A stretch of DNA of 64,000 nt from NCBI RefSeq assembly GCF_025517535.1, contig NZ_JAOPKC010000005.1, forward strand, positions 1 to 64,000, given 5' to 3'. Origin of the DNA: Halapricum hydrolyticum (GTDB taxonomy: Archaea; Halobacteriota; Halobacteria; Halobacteriales; Haloarculaceae). How positions within the stretch are numbered: position 1 is the first letter of the stretch; each line of letters opens with the position of its first letter. Positions 51,049-59,504 of this stretch are shown here, piece after piece. The notes beneath the pieces are model-generated. The model was not told where the DNA came from and made no database searches. It was given only the letters and a program-made list of their open reading frames with translations. The position numbers were made by a program, and so were the translations under genes.

Positions 51049-51186
51049 GGGAACGGCGACGCGTTTTCCGGACCGCGTCGACGACCACCGCTTTTTCGAC
51101 GGTACCGTCCCGGCTCTGGACCCGCCTGACATCGAGCAGGTCGGGATGAACCGTCGCTTGCTAGCCTTCCGTTCGCCAAGTTGTGA
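51049..51186. other. Spacer before the TnpB remnant
   Basis: 138 bases between the protease stop and the TnpB remnant, with no frame or repeat I can identify. Confidence 0.4.
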
Positions 51187-51627
51187 GAATTCATCTCGTA
51201 TAAGGCGGCGTGGTTGGGGATTCCATCAGACGATGTTGACCCGGAGTATACGAGTCAGCGATGCCCGCGTACTGCGTGTCAGCATACAGAGCGGGCAAAT
51301 CGGCACAAGAAGCGGTTCAAGTGCCGTGAATGTGGTTCCAGGACCATGCAGATAGGAAAGCGGCGGTGTGCGTTGTGCAGGAGTGGCTGGACGAGCAGTA
51401 TGGAACTGTGCCGTCTCTCGACACCCTTCCACGCGTGTGAACGGTGAGACGGGCGGCATCGGGGGCTGGTGGAGGCCCCGACTCTCACGGACCCAGCTCG
51501 GGTTCGGGTGTTGACCGACACGGAACGTCGGCGCACGACTCTCAGAGTCAAGCGCGGGGGGAATTCAAGTCCGTTGCCTCAGCAGTGCCGGAGTAAACAC
51601 GGACGCCCCGCGCCACCGTGCGCGGGG
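51187..51627 (+). pseudogene. Remnant of an IS200/IS605-type TnpB gene and its right end
   Basis: From 51187 the frame reads EFISYKAAWLG, then VDPEYTSQRCPR, ERANRHKKRFKCRECG and a run that loses the frame. VDPEYTSQRC plus the second CxxC is the zinc-finger and catalytic end of TnpB, a nuclease of IS200/IS605 elements. The start, middle and many zinc-finger residues are gone or out of frame. The right end follows as a hairpin, stem CCCCGCGC/GCGCGGGG at 51606-51613 and 51620-51627. The element is dead as a gene; the hairpin is the type from which omega RNA is made. Confidence 0.65.
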
Positions 51628-51698
51628 TACTTCACAGATGCGGTGAACGGAATCGCTATGGATAGATTGTGAGTCGTGAGTGCCAAGTCCGATCGCCG

Positions 51699-52289
51699 CT
51701 ATGCGAGTTCGCTTGCTAGCCACGACGCGACCGTCTCGGCGATCCGGTCGCGCTGGCCGGCGAAGAAGTGGTCGCCGCCGACGCGTTCGACGGTGGCACC
51801 GCGCTCACGAGCGGCTTCGAGGACGTGTCGCCACTTGACGGTCTCGTCGCGCTCGCCGACAACCACCTGCAGCGGCACGTCGACGTCGCCGACGGCCGCC
51901 GCGACGTCGCGATCGCCGACCGTCGCCGCGGGCGCGAGCACCGAGAGCGCGTCGGGTCCGCCCTCGGGTGCGGCCAGGATCGCGACCCCGCCGCCGAAAC
52001 TGTAGCCGAACAGCCCGACGCGATCGTATCGATCGCGCGCCCATCGACAGACGGCGACCGCATCGGTTACCTCACCACGCCCGTCGTCCCAGGGCCCGTA
52101 ATCGAACCGTAGCGTCGCAATCGACCGCTCCCCGAGCGCGTCGGCGACGCTGGTCAATCGGCTGTCGGCTCTCGAACCGCCCTGCCGTGGATGCGGCGGG
52201 CACGCGACGACGATCGACTCTGGGTTCTCGGGGCCGTCTCTGACGGCACGAACGTCGCGACCACCCGGTATCGGAACGCGATCGGCCAT
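51699..52289 (-). CDS. Alpha/beta hydrolase (dienelactone hydrolase-like)
   Basis: 196 residues. The nucleophile elbow GYSFGG (Ser about 100) follows the ATLRFDYGPWDDGRG and VCRWARDRY segments of the fold. The acid residue and the catalytic His are in VVVGERDETVK and GDHFFAGQRD. The length fits the small dienelactone-hydrolase/KANL3-like group. Esterase or thioesterase activity is likely; the substrate is not known. The gene is opposite to the protease and follows a dead IS region, with no operon partners. Confidence 0.85.
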   Translation of the reverse strand: MADRVPIPGGRDVRAVRDGPENPESIVVACPPHPRQGGSRADSRLTSVADALGERSIATLRFDYGPWDDGRGEVTDAVAVCRWARDRYDRVGLFGYSFGGGVAILAAPEGGPDALSVLAPAATVGDRDVAAAVGDVDVPLQVVVGERDETVKWRHVLEAARERGATVERVGGDHFFAGQRDRIAETVASWLASELA

Positions 52290-52363
52290 ACGGATGCCTT
52301 GCCTTCGTCGCGCTTCAATCCGACGGCGTGCCGACTATCGTTCCGAACGTATCGCCGGCAGTA

Positions 52364-52708
52364 TCAGACGTTCCGTTCGATGCGCCGGAGTTCGGACGCC
52401 AGCGATTCGAGCCCTGCCTGTGGGGATTGCTCGCGTGAGAGGACGGCGTTGACGTGCGTCGCAATCGACGAGGCCTGGCTCTCCCAGACAGAGGTGTAGG
52501 GGCCTGGCAGCGCGTGTTCGCCGACGAGTCGAAGCATCTCCGCGTGTACACCCAGCGTCTCGTCGGCTGCAGCGGAGTCGAACACGTCTTTCCGGGGAAG
52601 AAGCCATCCTTCGGTTCGCAGGAGATGTTGCTGGAACCCGGGGCTCGCCATCGCCTGCAGGACGCGAGTGATCGGAACGGCACTCGCACAGATGTTCGCC
52701 ACTCTCAC
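52364..52708 (-). pseudogene. Truncated solute-binding protein, C-terminal fragment
   Basis: A 114-codon frame whose visible sequence looks like the last third of a family 1 sugar-type solute-binding protein: ASPGFQQHLLRTEGWLLPRKD, then a helix, and the usual ending with HVNAVLSREQSPQAGLESLASEL. There is no signal peptide, no lipobox and no ABC genes next to it. The remaining 250 residues expected at the N terminus are absent; upstream bases lead straight into the pspA promoter. It is a decayed gene or deletion endpoint. Confidence 0.55.
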
Positions 52709-52784
52709 TGTCTGGGTCGTTTTCCCGCTGGCGCTGAGCTACTGGCGGTTCGAGCACGCACAGCTCGGCTGATCGTGTAAGAGA

Positions 52785-52790
52785 TTTAAG
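52785..52790 (+). promoter_or_regulatory. TATA element of pspA
   Basis: TTTAAG is centred about 28 bases before the ATG at 52815, as for a leaderless archaeal transcript. This supports the chosen pspA start. Confidence 0.5.
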
Positions 52791-52814
52791 GGTGGCCACC
52801 CCCAAACGACGAGC

Positions 52815-53684
52815 ATGGGAATCATCTCGCGCGCGTCGTATATCATCCGGTCGAAGGTCAACAGCCTCCTCAACCGGGCTGAAGACCCGGCTGAGACACT
52901 CGATTACTCCTACGAACAGCTCCGCGATCAGCTACAGGACGTCAAACAGGGGATCGCCGATCTGACGACTCAGAAGAAGCGTCTGGAGATCCAGAAGCGC
53001 CGTCTCGAACAGAACGTCGAAAAACACAACGACCAGGCTCGCGAGGCGGTCAGACAGGATCGCGAAGATCTGGCCCGGAAAGCCCTCGAGAAGAAAAAAC
53101 AGAAGATGAACCAGATCGAGCAACTGGAGACTCAGATCAGCGACCTCCAGCAACAGCAGGACCGACTCGTCGAGCAGAAAAACACCCTGCAGAGCCGGAT
53201 CGAGGAATTCCGGACCAAAAAGGAGACCATGAAGGCGCGCTACGAGGCCGCCGAAGCGTCCTCGAAGGTCAGCGAGGCGATGACCGGTGCCGGCGACGAG
53301 TTCGAGGACGTCGGGCGTGCGATCGAACGGGCCGAGGAGCGCACCGAAGACATGGAGGCACGCGCCCAGGCGATGGACGAACTCCAGGAGACGGGTGCGT
53401 TCGAGGACGTCATCTCCGACAAGGACCAGATCGATCGAGAACTGGAGCAACTGGGCACCGACAGCGAAGTCGAGTCCGAACTGGAGACGCTCAAATCCGA
53501 GATGGGCGACTCCGAGGCCGAAACGGAGTCGGCCGACAGCACTGCTGCGTCTCCGGGTGAAGACGGGGCCGGCGATGAAGCGGCGGCTGACGTCGAAGAC
53601 GTCGACGTCGAGGCGGAGATCAATCAGTCGGAAGTCGAATCCGAACTCGAGGACCTCAAAGAGGAAGAGACCGAGTCGACGTAG
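52815..53684 (+). CDS. pspA: PspA/IM30-family membrane stress protein
   Basis: 289 residues. The PspA/Vipp1 coiled-coil domain covers about 1-220, starting MGIISRASYIIRSKVNSLLN and with NRAEDPAETLDYSYEQLRDQLQDV. Long heptads follow (RRLEQNVEKHNDQAREAVRQ). The protein binds and remodels damaged membrane, forming ESCRT-III-like rods. The C-terminal 65 residues are a disordered acidic tail (EAETESADSTAASPGEDG), typical of halophilic versions. A leaderless promoter precedes it. It lies alone next to a UspA gene, which suits a stress-response neighbourhood, though no phage-shock regulator is visible. Confidence 0.92.
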   Translation: MGIISRASYIIRSKVNSLLNRAEDPAETLDYSYEQLRDQLQDVKQGIADLTTQKKRLEIQKRRLEQNVEKHNDQAREAVRQDREDLARKALEKKKQKMNQIEQLETQISDLQQQQDRLVEQKNTLQSRIEEFRTKKETMKARYEAAEASSKVSEAMTGAGDEFEDVGRAIERAEERTEDMEARAQAMDELQETGAFEDVISDKDQIDRELEQLGTDSEVESELETLKSEMGDSEAETESADSTAASPGEDGAGDEAAADVEDVDVEAEINQSEVESELEDLKEEETEST

Positions 53685-53754
53685 CGGAGACCGGGAGACA
53701 CCCGAGTGGCATGTTCACGTACAACTATGATGGGGGCGCCCGAATAGGTGGGTG

Positions 53755-54192
53755 ATGTACGATCACATCCTCGTGCCGACCGACGGGAGCAAGGGGACCG
53801 CGAAGTCGATCGATCACGCGAGCGCGATCGCCCGGAACAACGACGCACTCGTCCACGTCCTCTACGTGATCGACGAGCGCCTCTACCGTGCGGCCTCGAA
53901 AGACGCCAAAGACGAGGTCATCGCGTCGCTGGAGGAAGAGGGCGACCGGGCGATCGAAGACGCCGTCACCCGGATCGAAGACCACGGCGCGGAGGTCACC
54001 ACTGAGCGACTGCGCGGGATCCCTTACAAGTCGATCCTGGAGTACACCGACGAGGAGCCGATCGACATGATCGTGATGGGGACGCACGGCCGCACGGGAC
54101 GCGATCGGATCGCGACGCTGGGCAGCGTCACCGAGCGCGTCGTCAAGAACGCCGACGTGCCGGTGCTCGTGGTCGACATCGACGGAGAGTGA
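53755..54192 (+). CDS. Universal stress protein (UspA-like)
   Basis: 145 residues from the ATG at 53755 (a GTG three bases earlier is also in frame). The USP fold is clear: YDHILVPTDGSKGTAKSI, LYVIDERLY, IDMIVMGTHGRTGRDRIATLGSVTERVVKNADVPVLVV. The ATP motif GTHGRTG...GSVTERV is complete, so ATP binding is likely. It follows pspA by 70 bases and is the second USP of the window (the first, at 25200, is only distantly similar). The last bases are followed by a hairpin typical of an IS200/IS605 right end. Confidence 0.9.
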   Translation: MYDHILVPTDGSKGTAKSIDHASAIARNNDALVHVLYVIDERLYRAASKDAKDEVIASLEEEGDRAIEDAVTRIEDHGAEVTTERLRGIPYKSILEYTDEEPIDMIVMGTHGRTGRDRIATLGSVTERVVKNADVPVLVVDIDGE

Positions 54193-54202
54193 CGGTGGCC
54201 GG

Positions 54203-54240
54203 TTTGACGTCCTCCACACGACTGAAGTCGTGGGCTTTCT
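54203..54240. repeat. Solitary IS200/IS605-type right-end hairpin
   Basis: TTTGAC at 54203-54208, then a stem CACGACT (54217-54223) with AGTCGTG (54226-54232), and GGGCTTTCTCC after it. This is the shape of a tnpB-type 3' end known in haloarchaea. No TnpB gene is next to it. Confidence 0.55.
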
Positions 54241-54249
54241 CCTGTATTT

Positions 54250-54294
54250 CTGTAACCACGCACCGGTGCGACCGCCCGTCCTGCGGTGGTCGAC
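54250..54294. repeat. Hairpin element B, shared with 48565-48609
   Basis: CTGTAAC, five bases, ACCGGTGCGACCGC, a short spacer and TGCGGTGGTCGACC. It is the second copy of the element upstream of tmk, here upstream of purS and immediately after the IS-like hairpin. Confidence 0.6.
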
Positions 54295-54369
54295 CGAGTA
54301 CCGACTTGCACCGATCGCTGTGACGCCGATCCACAAGCGTTTTCTCCCGACGACACGGCCGATTCAGTA

Positions 54370-54621
54370 ATGACTGGCTACACTGCGACGGTGACAGTGC
54401 GCCTCAAGAGCGGGGTGCTGGATCCGGAAGCCGAGACGACCCAGCAGGCGCTAGAGCGACTCGGGTTCGAACTGGAGGACCTCCGGTCGGCCGATCGCTT
54501 CGAGATCGACCTCGATGCGGCGTCGGCGACCGACGCGCGCGAGCGTGCCGAGGAGATGGCCGAGCGTCTGCTCGCGAATCCGACGATCCACGACTACGAG
54601 GTCGACGTGACGGAACGATGA
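54370..54621 (+). CDS. purS: Phosphoribosylformylglycinamidine synthase subunit PurS
   Basis: 83 residues from the ATG at 54370. A TTTT element at 54340-54343 lies at leaderless distance. It is the small subunit that joins PurL and PurQ in the formylglycinamidine ribonucleotide amidotransferase complex of purine synthesis: YTATVTVRLKSGVLDPEAETTQQALERLGF and the C-terminal strand HDYEVDVTER. Its stop overlaps an 18-codon frame by ATGA, and that frame overlaps purQ by ATGA. PurL is not adjacent. The chain of overlaps indicates translation in fixed ratio. Confidence 0.93.
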   Translation: MTGYTATVTVRLKSGVLDPEAETTQQALERLGFELEDLRSADRFEIDLDAASATDARERAEEMAERLLANPTIHDYEVDVTER

Positions 54622-54674
54622 CGCGCCCGACGAAGACACTCCTCGACGACGCTCCTGTGGGGTGGCCGCGATGA
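54618..54674 (+). CDS. 18-residue overlapping frame linking purS to purQ
   Basis: An ATG at 54618 overlaps the purS stop (ATGA) and its own TGA overlaps the purQ ATG (ATGA at 54671-54674). The product would be MTRPTKTLLDDAPVGWPR. It fills the only gap between the two subunits. It may act as a translational coupler, letting ribosomes pass from purS to purQ, rather than as a functional peptide. No ribosome-binding site is visible for purQ itself. Confidence 0.45.
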   Translation: MTRPTKTLLDDAPVGWPR

Positions 54675-55354
54675 CGGTCGCCGTGGTTCAGTTCGGCGGG
54701 AGCAACTGCGACCGGGACACCGTCCAGGCGCTGGAATCGCTCGGAATCGAGGCCGAGCGCGTCTGGCACGAAGATGGCTTGCCCGCGGACGTCGAGGGGA
54801 TCGTCCTGCCGGGCGGGTTCTCCTACGGCGACTACCTCCGGGCCGGCGCGATGGCCGCCCACTCGCCGATTATGGACGAGGTCCGGGACGCGGCCGTGGC
54901 TGGCACGCCCGTGCTCGGGATCTGCAACGGGGCCCAGATCGGCTGTGAGGCCTCGTTGACTCCCGGTGCGTTCACGACCAACGAGAGTGCCCGCTTCCAG
55001 TGCGAACACGTCCACGTCCGGGTCGAGAACGCCGACACGCCCTGGACGCGACAGTACGAGGAGGGCGACGTGATCGAACTCCCGATCGCCCACGGCGAGG
55101 GACGATTCGAGATCGACGACGATCGCCTGGAGACGCTCGAAGACGAGGGGCGCGTGCTCTTCCGGTACTGCGAAGCCGACGGGACCGTCACGCCAGAAGC
55201 GAATCCCAACGGCTCGAAACACAGCATCGCGGGCGTCACGGGCGAGGAAGGTGATCACGTCGCCGTCCTGATGCCCCACCCCGAGCGGGCGACGCTCGCG
55301 GACATCGGCGTTACTGACGGACAGGGTGTCCTCGAAGGCTTCCGGGCGGACTAG
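54671..55354 (+). CDS. purQ: Phosphoribosylformylglycinamidine synthase glutaminase subunit PurQ
   Basis: 227 residues from the ATG at 54671; a GTG at 54662 is in frame but less likely. It is a class I glutaminase: nucleophile Cys85 in VLGICNGAQIG and the His-Glu pair in MPHPERATLAD near the C terminus. The N-terminal FGGSNCDRDTV and the loop GGFSYGDYLRAG are typical of PurQ. It gives ammonia to PurL. It overlaps the 18-codon frame by ATGA and so is coupled to purS. Confidence 0.95.
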   Translation: MTVAVVQFGGSNCDRDTVQALESLGIEAERVWHEDGLPADVEGIVLPGGFSYGDYLRAGAMAAHSPIMDEVRDAAVAGTPVLGICNGAQIGCEASLTPGAFTTNESARFQCEHVHVRVENADTPWTRQYEEGDVIELPIAHGEGRFEIDDDRLETLEDEGRVLFRYCEADGTVTPEANPNGSKHSIAGVTGEEGDHVAVLMPHPERATLADIGVTDGQGVLEGFRAD

Positions 55355-55465
55355 GGGCTCCCTTTCATACTGCTGTCTGCACATTCGTAAAGATATTCGA
55401 CACCTCGGGGGCCGAATTCTTTCGAACTGTCACAGCCAGCAGTACCAGATTGGGGTCGGTGGTGA

Positions 55466-55500
55466 TTTGACATCCCCCCGGCGCTGAAGTGCGAGGCTTC
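55466..55500. repeat. Solitary IS200/IS605-like hairpin, second copy
   Basis: TTTGACATCCCCCCGG, then GCGC-tgaa-GTGC with one wobble pair, then GAGGCTTCC. The order and spacing match the hairpin at 54203-54240. No TnpB gene is adjacent. Confidence 0.45.
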
Positions 55501-55561
55501 CATCTCGAAATTTTCGAAAGTAGCGTGTTGAGATAAAAAGTCCTTCTATAAGGAGAACAGC

Positions 55562-55759
55562 GTGAGTACCCCGACTCATCGTGGTCGGAGGTGAAGCGTC
55601 ACTCCATTCATCAATCTAACAAATCTACCCGGACCAGTCGATGCTGAAGCTTCAACAGGTATAGGGCCAGTTGGTATAACGATGGACCTGGAAAACTGCA
55701 CTATTCTATGGGAAGATGAAATTGCTGTAGGATCAGGGGAAGCTGACACAACAACGTGA
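55562..55759 (+). pseudogene. Possible small gene interrupted by an in-frame TGA
   Basis: AGGAG at 55551-55555 sits six bases before the GTG at 55562. The frame reads MSTPTHRGRR, a TGA (55592-55594), then SVTPFINLTNLPG and DLENCTILWEDEIAV to a TGA at 55757-55759. The post-stop part has plausible protein composition, but no family is recognised. It may be a decayed gene, a sequencing or strain error, or not a gene at all. Confidence 0.3.
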
Positions 55760-55766
55760 TTTATCA

Positions 55767-55958
55767 ATGAATGAAGAAACATCACTTGCCTTCGCTGGTG
55801 TGCAATTGACCATTATCGGATTTCTGGTTGTGAGTGAGAGTAACGATGCCGTTTGGCCAACAGTTGGATTCATAACCATCGTTGTTGGAACGGGTCTTGT
55901 CGGGCGTGCCGTTGCGAGGCCGGTCGTCCGTTCGCTCTGGCATCCATCCGACGATTGA
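55767..55958 (+). CDS. Small two-helix membrane protein, hypothetical
   Basis: 63 residues from the ATG at 55767. Two hydrophobic stretches, LAFAGVQLTIIGFLVV and VGFITIVVGTGLVGRAVAR, with a loop of charged residues (SESNDAVWP) between. The composition is reasonable but not strongly haloarchaeal and there is no clear promoter. It follows the interrupted frame by seven bases, so the two may once have been an operon. The call is tentative. Confidence 0.4.
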   Translation: MNEETSLAFAGVQLTIIGFLVVSESNDAVWPTVGFITIVVGTGLVGRAVARPVVRSLWHPSDD

Positions 55959-56317
55959 ATAGTCATCATAACGGTTGTCAATCGGCACGCCGTATACTTT
56001 CAGGCTAGTACAATCAGCAGTATCAGTCGCGGTGTCCGTCGAAAACGGTCCGTGAGGACCGAGTGTACCATGGCGGGCAGTCGTAACCGTCTGCCGCCAG
56101 ACTGATGCAGTACCCGCGAGACTTTGAGTGCTACGGATCGCGCGATATTGGCCTGGTATCGACTCTCCGTGGACAGGTTCCGGTGTACAAAGGGGGGCGG
56201 GGCCATGGAGCGTGTGACAGTGGTCCGGGCCCCGTATCTCCGTCTAGTTGCTCTCGTCGTATGAACCCCTGCCTACCGGGGTGAAAGTGAAAGTACGGGA
56301 CGCGACGACGCTGCCGG
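55959..56317. other. Non-coding interval between the small membrane gene and the EamA exporter
   Basis: 359 bases with no recognisable gene. A weak hairpin ACCCC...GGGGT lies near 56265-56282. The EamA stop is at 56318, so terminators of both sides would be in this stretch. Confidence 0.4.
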
Positions 56318-57250
56318 TCAGCGCCAACGCAGGTCTGGGACTGCCTCGAGCAGTGCCTCTCGTTTGAGGAGGGCAAAGCCGGTGAAGATCGCGGCGAACC
56401 CGCCGAGCGTCGAAAGCGCGATCGTCTGGCCGAGCACGAGCCAGGAGAGGCCGTTCGCCACGACGGGCTCGGCGTAGCCGACGAGATTGATCTCCGTGGG
56501 ACCGAGCTGATCGAGCAGCCGGAAGTACAGCGCGTACGCGACGGCCCCGGAGATCACGCCCAGGTAGACGAGCGCGGCGACCGTCGAGGGCGTCACCGAC
56601 GCGGCCGAGAGCGTCTCGCCGCGAAGCGGGCTCGCGAGGTGCAGGAAGGCGGCCCCGACGAGCATGGCCCAGGCCTGGACGGTCGACAGCGGGAGATCGA
56701 CGTCGATCGGCCGGGAGGCGACGGTCCCGAAGGCGAAGCTCACCGATCCGAGCAGGACGATCCCCACGCCGACCGTGTTCGTATCCAGCAAGGCGTTGGG
56801 GCTGGGATCGGCGACGAGCACTACGCCCGCGATCGCGGCGAGGAAGCCGAGCGCGCCGATCCGGCTCGGCGGCTCCTCGATGCCGAGGGTGGTCGCGAAC
56901 CCGGCCGTCAGGATCGGCCCGAGGCTGATGACGATGGATGCGACGGCCCCGGAGACGTGGTCGATCCCGATGTAGATCAGGGCGTTATACGCGCCGAACA
57001 TGAACAGCCCGAGAAACGCGACCAGCGTCCACTCCCGACGCGAGCGCGGCCGCCACCGATCGGTCGTCATCGCCGCGAATCCGAGGACCAGCGCGCCCGC
57101 GACGTCGTAGCGCATCGCCGCGAACAACACCGGCGGGAGGTCCCGCAATCCGATGTCGATGGCCACGAACGATCCGCCCCAGAGTAGCGAAAGCAATACG
57201 AACAACAACCCCGTCGTTGGGACAGGGATCCAACTCCTCTGCGATATCAT
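56318..57250 (-). CDS. EamA-family (DMT) membrane exporter
   Basis: 310 residues with ten hydrophobic helices in two EamA repeats. The first starts LLFVLLSLLWGGSFVAIDIGLRD and the second resumes near residue 165 with GVGIVLLGSVSFAFGTVAS. These are metabolite or drug/amino-acid exporters of the drug/metabolite transporter superfamily. It is divergent from an Lrp/AsnC gene, with two palindromes in the 188 bases between, so it is very likely that regulator's target. The substrate is probably an amino acid or related metabolite, by analogy with Lrp-controlled exporters. The start ATG at 57250 has a good hydrophobic N terminus. Confidence 0.88.
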   Translation of the reverse strand: MISQRSWIPVPTTGLLFVLLSLLWGGSFVAIDIGLRDLPPVLFAAMRYDVAGALVLGFAAMTTDRWRPRSRREWTLVAFLGLFMFGAYNALIYIGIDHVSGAVASIVISLGPILTAGFATTLGIEEPPSRIGALGFLAAIAGVVLVADPSPNALLDTNTVGVGIVLLGSVSFAFGTVASRPIDVDLPLSTVQAWAMLVGAAFLHLASPLRGETLSAASVTPSTVAALVYLGVISGAVAYALYFRLLDQLGPTEINLVGYAEPVVANGLSWLVLGQTIALSTLGGFAAIFTGFALLKREALLEAVPDLRWR

Positions 57251-57332
57251 AGATCCTGTTCAACTGTTTCTACCATCGTTAGTTAAATCTTCCTCCAATA
57301 GATTATCTCTGAGAGGTGCCCCATCCGTATAG

Positions 57333-57345
57333 AATATACAATATT
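57333..57345. promoter_or_regulatory. AT-rich palindrome in the EamA-Lrp gap
   Basis: AATAT-ACA-ATATT, five-base arms around three bases. It sits near the centre of the divergent gap and may double as a TATA region or a second operator. Confidence 0.4.
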
Positions 57346-57371
57346 GGGTAAATCTACAAAATATCTCTGAA

Positions 57372-57390
57372 ATTCGGAACAAGTCCGAAT
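57372..57390. promoter_or_regulatory. Palindromic operator candidate for the Lrp-type regulator
   Basis: ATTCGGA-ACAAG-TCCGAAT: perfect seven-base arms around a five-base centre, 48 bases before the Lrp gene ATG. Position and symmetry fit an Lrp/AsnC dimer site that could repress its own gene and control the EamA gene. Confidence 0.6.
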
Positions 57391-57438
57391 CTCAATCGAC
57401 CCCGACGTTGATGGGGGAGTACGTCGAACGCTCGGGCG

Positions 57439-57924
57439 ATGGACGAGCGCGACATCCGCATTCTCAAGGCGATCGCAGATCTGGGGACGGGCAGTCCGGA
57501 CGAGCTACACGAGGAGACGGGGATTCCGGTGTCGACGATCCACTACCGGCTCGGGAATCTCCGGGAAGAGGGGATCATCGAGAACGACCTCTACGATTTC
57601 GACCTCTCGGAGCTGGGGCTGGACGTTACCGTCCTCGTCGAGGTGCTGTCGGATTACAGCGACGACCACGAGGATGTCCTCGAAAAGCTGCGCGAGGTAG
57701 AGGGCGTGACTCAGATTTTCTCGACGATGGGCGAGACGGACTTCATCGCCATCGCGAGACTTCCCGGCAGCGACGCAGTCGAGCGACTCATCCGGGATTT
57801 CGAGATGATCGAGGAGGTCGATCGCACCAATTCGACGTACGTGATCTCGACTGATCGGGACTTCACCCGTGGTATCGAGAGCTACGATCTGGAGACGCTG
57901 GTCGAGACGCTCGTCGAGGAGTGA
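57439..57924 (+). CDS. Lrp/AsnC-family transcriptional regulator
   Basis: 161 residues. The N-terminal winged helix (about 1-60: MDERDIRILKAIADLGTGSPDEL, VSTIHYRLGNLREEGIIEND) is the Lrp HTH. The C-terminal RAM/AsnC domain (about 65-140: VTVLVEVLSDYSDD, VEGVTQIFSTMGETDFIAI) binds amino acids and forms dimers and octamers. It lies divergent from the EamA exporter and has a palindrome upstream. The arrangement predicts a local amino-acid-responsive regulator for that exporter. Confidence 0.9.
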   Translation: MDERDIRILKAIADLGTGSPDELHEETGIPVSTIHYRLGNLREEGIIENDLYDFDLSELGLDVTVLVEVLSDYSDDHEDVLEKLREVEGVTQIFSTMGETDFIAIARLPGSDAVERLIRDFEMIEEVDRTNSTYVISTDRDFTRGIESYDLETLVETLVEE

Positions 57925-57967
57925 CGTGCGTGACGGGAGCAGAGGCGGCCACAACGAGAAAAGTCAG

Positions 57968-59065
<1,098 letters not shown>

Positions 59066-59117
59066 CGCCGTGACGTAGCCGGTGCGGTCGTAAATCCCCT
59101 GCGTTCGGTCGCGACGC

Positions 59118-59495
59118 TCACCGCAGGTGGACGTACAGAAACCAGCCGACGAGCATGACCCCCGCGCCGACGGCGTTGGCCAGCGCGTCCGCGACGCTCG
59201 CGTGTCGGTACGGCACCAGCAACTGGACCCCCTCGATCACGAGGCCGTAGGCCGTCACGACCGGAAGCGTCGCGGGGATCGACAGCGCACCGGTCGGCAG
59301 CGAGGCGTCCGGCGAGCCGACGATCGCCGCGAGAACCGTCGCTTCCAGTACGGCGTACGCCAGCGCGTGGAGCCACAGGTCCAGCCCCAGGCCGAACGGA
59401 CCGGTCCGGGCGACGGCGCCACCGGTCGGGACGATCGCCGAGACGAGAATCACGAGGGCGACGAGTGCGAGTCGTCGAGAGCGACTGGAGCTCAC
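59118..59495 (-). CDS. VanZ-family small membrane protein
   Basis: 125 residues with four hydrophobic helices. The VanZ-type signature is in the last half: VPYRHASVADALANAVGAGVML (the (Y/F)RxxxxxDxxxNxxGA pattern). VanZ-like proteins occur widely in bacteria and archaea with unknown exact role; some affect glycopeptide resistance. Here it lies nine bases after the arcS stop and 52 bases before raSEA, so it appears to be embedded in the archaeosine operon. A functional link with tRNA modification is not expected. Confidence 0.78.
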   Translation of the reverse strand: MSSSRSRRLALVALVILVSAIVPTGGAVARTGPFGLGLDLWLHALAYAVLEATVLAAIVGSPDASLPTGALSIPATLPVVTAYGLVIEGVQLLVPYRHASVADALANAVGAGVMLVGWFLYVHLR

Positions 59496-59504
59496 GGAGA
59501 CCGA

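Larger units (their letters stand above)
55355..55766. other. Interval after purQ with an IS-like hairpin and an interrupted short frame
   Basis: About 410 bases. It holds the hairpin at 55466-55500. From a GTG at 55562, with AGGAG six bases upstream, a frame runs ten codons to a TGA at 55592 and then continues open, in the same frame, to 55759 (with GPVDAEASTGIGPVGITMDLE-type sequence). That looks like a small gene broken by one stop, or an unrelated open stretch. The AT content is higher than in the flanks. Confidence 0.4.

Noticed and set aside
51213..51551. Other short frames around the TnpB remnant
   Set aside because: They are fragments of the decayed gene or its antisense and do not form separate genes.
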